This document shows, piece by piece, positions 63,795 through 64,000 of a stretch of DNA of 64,000 nucleotides. Position 1 is the stretch's first letter, and each line of letters starts with the position of its first letter. Below the pieces are notes generated by a model. That model worked only from the letters and a program-made list of their open reading frames with translations. It searched no databases and had not been told where the DNA came from. The position numbers and the translations under genes are program-made. Where the stretch lies: the NCBI GenBank assembly GCA_020975725.1, contig QXJR01000012.1, positions 186,001-250,000 of the forward strand, in the 5' to 3' direction. The stretch comes from Picocystis sp. L7 (Eukaryota; Chlorophyta; Picocystophyceae; Picocystales; Picocystaceae).

Positions 63795-63845
63795 TGTCCT
63801 ATATATAGGACAATGAGGGTGTTATTGTCCTATATATAGGACAAT
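63795..63845. repeat. Two copies of a TATATATA-centred palindrome
   Basis: GTCCTATATATAGGAC occurs at 63796-63811 and again at 63827-63842, 31 bp apart. The second copy extends to a perfect 22-bp palindrome (63824-63845). Both contain a TATA-box-like core, so they could be promoter or protein-binding elements of a gene or element beyond the window end, or cruciform-forming sequence. Confidence 0.85.
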
Positions 63846-64000
63846 CTTTCCAATAGGAACGTTTTTCTGCAAATTGCCCAATTTAGATGGGAGAATTGAT
63901 GCCTGAATACCCAAGACATGTTCCAATCATGGGACGGAATTCCGATGAGCAAGTTCAGTATTGGTTTTTGCGCGGTCGAACCACGAAGGAAGCCCTACGG

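Noticed and set aside
63052-64000. Edge of an LTR-type element at the window end
   Set aside because: The TGTTG-starting hairpin and TATA-like palindromes suggested it, but there is no second terminal copy, primer-binding site or recognisable element protein in the window.
1-64000. tRNA or rRNA genes
   Set aside because: No tRNA A/B-box pair with a foldable cloverleaf and no rRNA core sequence was noticed on reading; a dedicated covariance-model scan could still find one.

Overview
This window is nuclear DNA from a eukaryote, most likely a photosynthetic alga with a compact genome. Three points support this. Genes carry short GT-AG spliceosomal introns, mostly about 80-160 bp, with GTGCGT/GTGAGG-like donors and (C)TGCAG/CCAG-like acceptors. 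The proteins are typically eukaryotic (midasin, CK2 alpha, CCR4-NOT CAF1, PIG-T, NBS1, PCH2/TRIP13, UTP13). Several proteins look plant-like: a plastid-type ATP sulfurylase next to an APS reductase with a C-terminal thioredoxin domain, a plant-like mitochondrial L17, a plant-like UEV1 and a synaptotagmin/E-Syt of plant length. AATAAA-type poly(A) hexamers follow several genes. The exact lineage cannot be fixed from the sequence alone.

Layout. 0.1-3.2 kb: mitochondrial ribosomal protein L17 (+, three exons), RNase P/MRP subunit POP5 (+) and an organellar RsmG/GidB methyltransferase (-). About 3.3-5.4 kb holds no recognisable gene. 5.5-21.9 kb: the giant AAA+ ATPase midasin (-, about 5421 aa). 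Its first two small exons lie outside the long open frame and were placed here by splice-site and frame logic. 22.1-23.9 kb: a decayed IS607-type transposon (serine recombinase TnpA plus TnpB). 24.1-28.7 kb: PIG-T, an alpha/beta hydrolase and an FKBP-like TPR protein, all on minus. 28.7-29.1 kb: a pyrimidine-rich simple repeat. 29.8-32.4 kb: convergent CK2 alpha (+, five exons) and CAF1 deadenylase (-, two exons). 33.6-38.4 kb: NBS1 (+, three exons), UEV1/MMS2 (-, four exons) and PCH2/TRIP13 (+, four exons). A 106-107 bp tandem repeat fills the divergent promoter between the last two. 38.5-39.5 kb: a LysM-LysM-lysozyme protein (-). 41.2-44.4 kb: the sulfate-assimilation pair ATP sulfurylase and APS reductase (both -). 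45.7-49.4 kb: a large NCoR/POWERDRESS-like SANT protein (-). 50.3-54.6 kb: HMCES (+), synaptotagmin-like SMP/C2 protein (+) and NOP2 rRNA methyltransferase (-). 56.0-60.3 kb: UTP13/TBL3 (+) and an acid-lipase-family lipase (-). 61.4-62.5 kb: an mTERF protein (-). The last 1.5 kb has no clear gene but ends in palindromic sequence.

Functional themes. Ribosome production and rRNA processing recur (L17, POP5, RsmG, midasin, NOP2, UTP13). So does genome maintenance (NBS1, UEV1, PCH2, HMCES). The ATP sulfurylase and APS reductase genes encode consecutive plastid steps and lie head to tail 241 bp apart. Introns sit near the 5' ends of genes, and several genes look more GC-rich at the 5' end than at the 3' end. 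All exon models were built by eye from splice motifs, reading phase and remembered family sequences; no alignment or transcript data were available.
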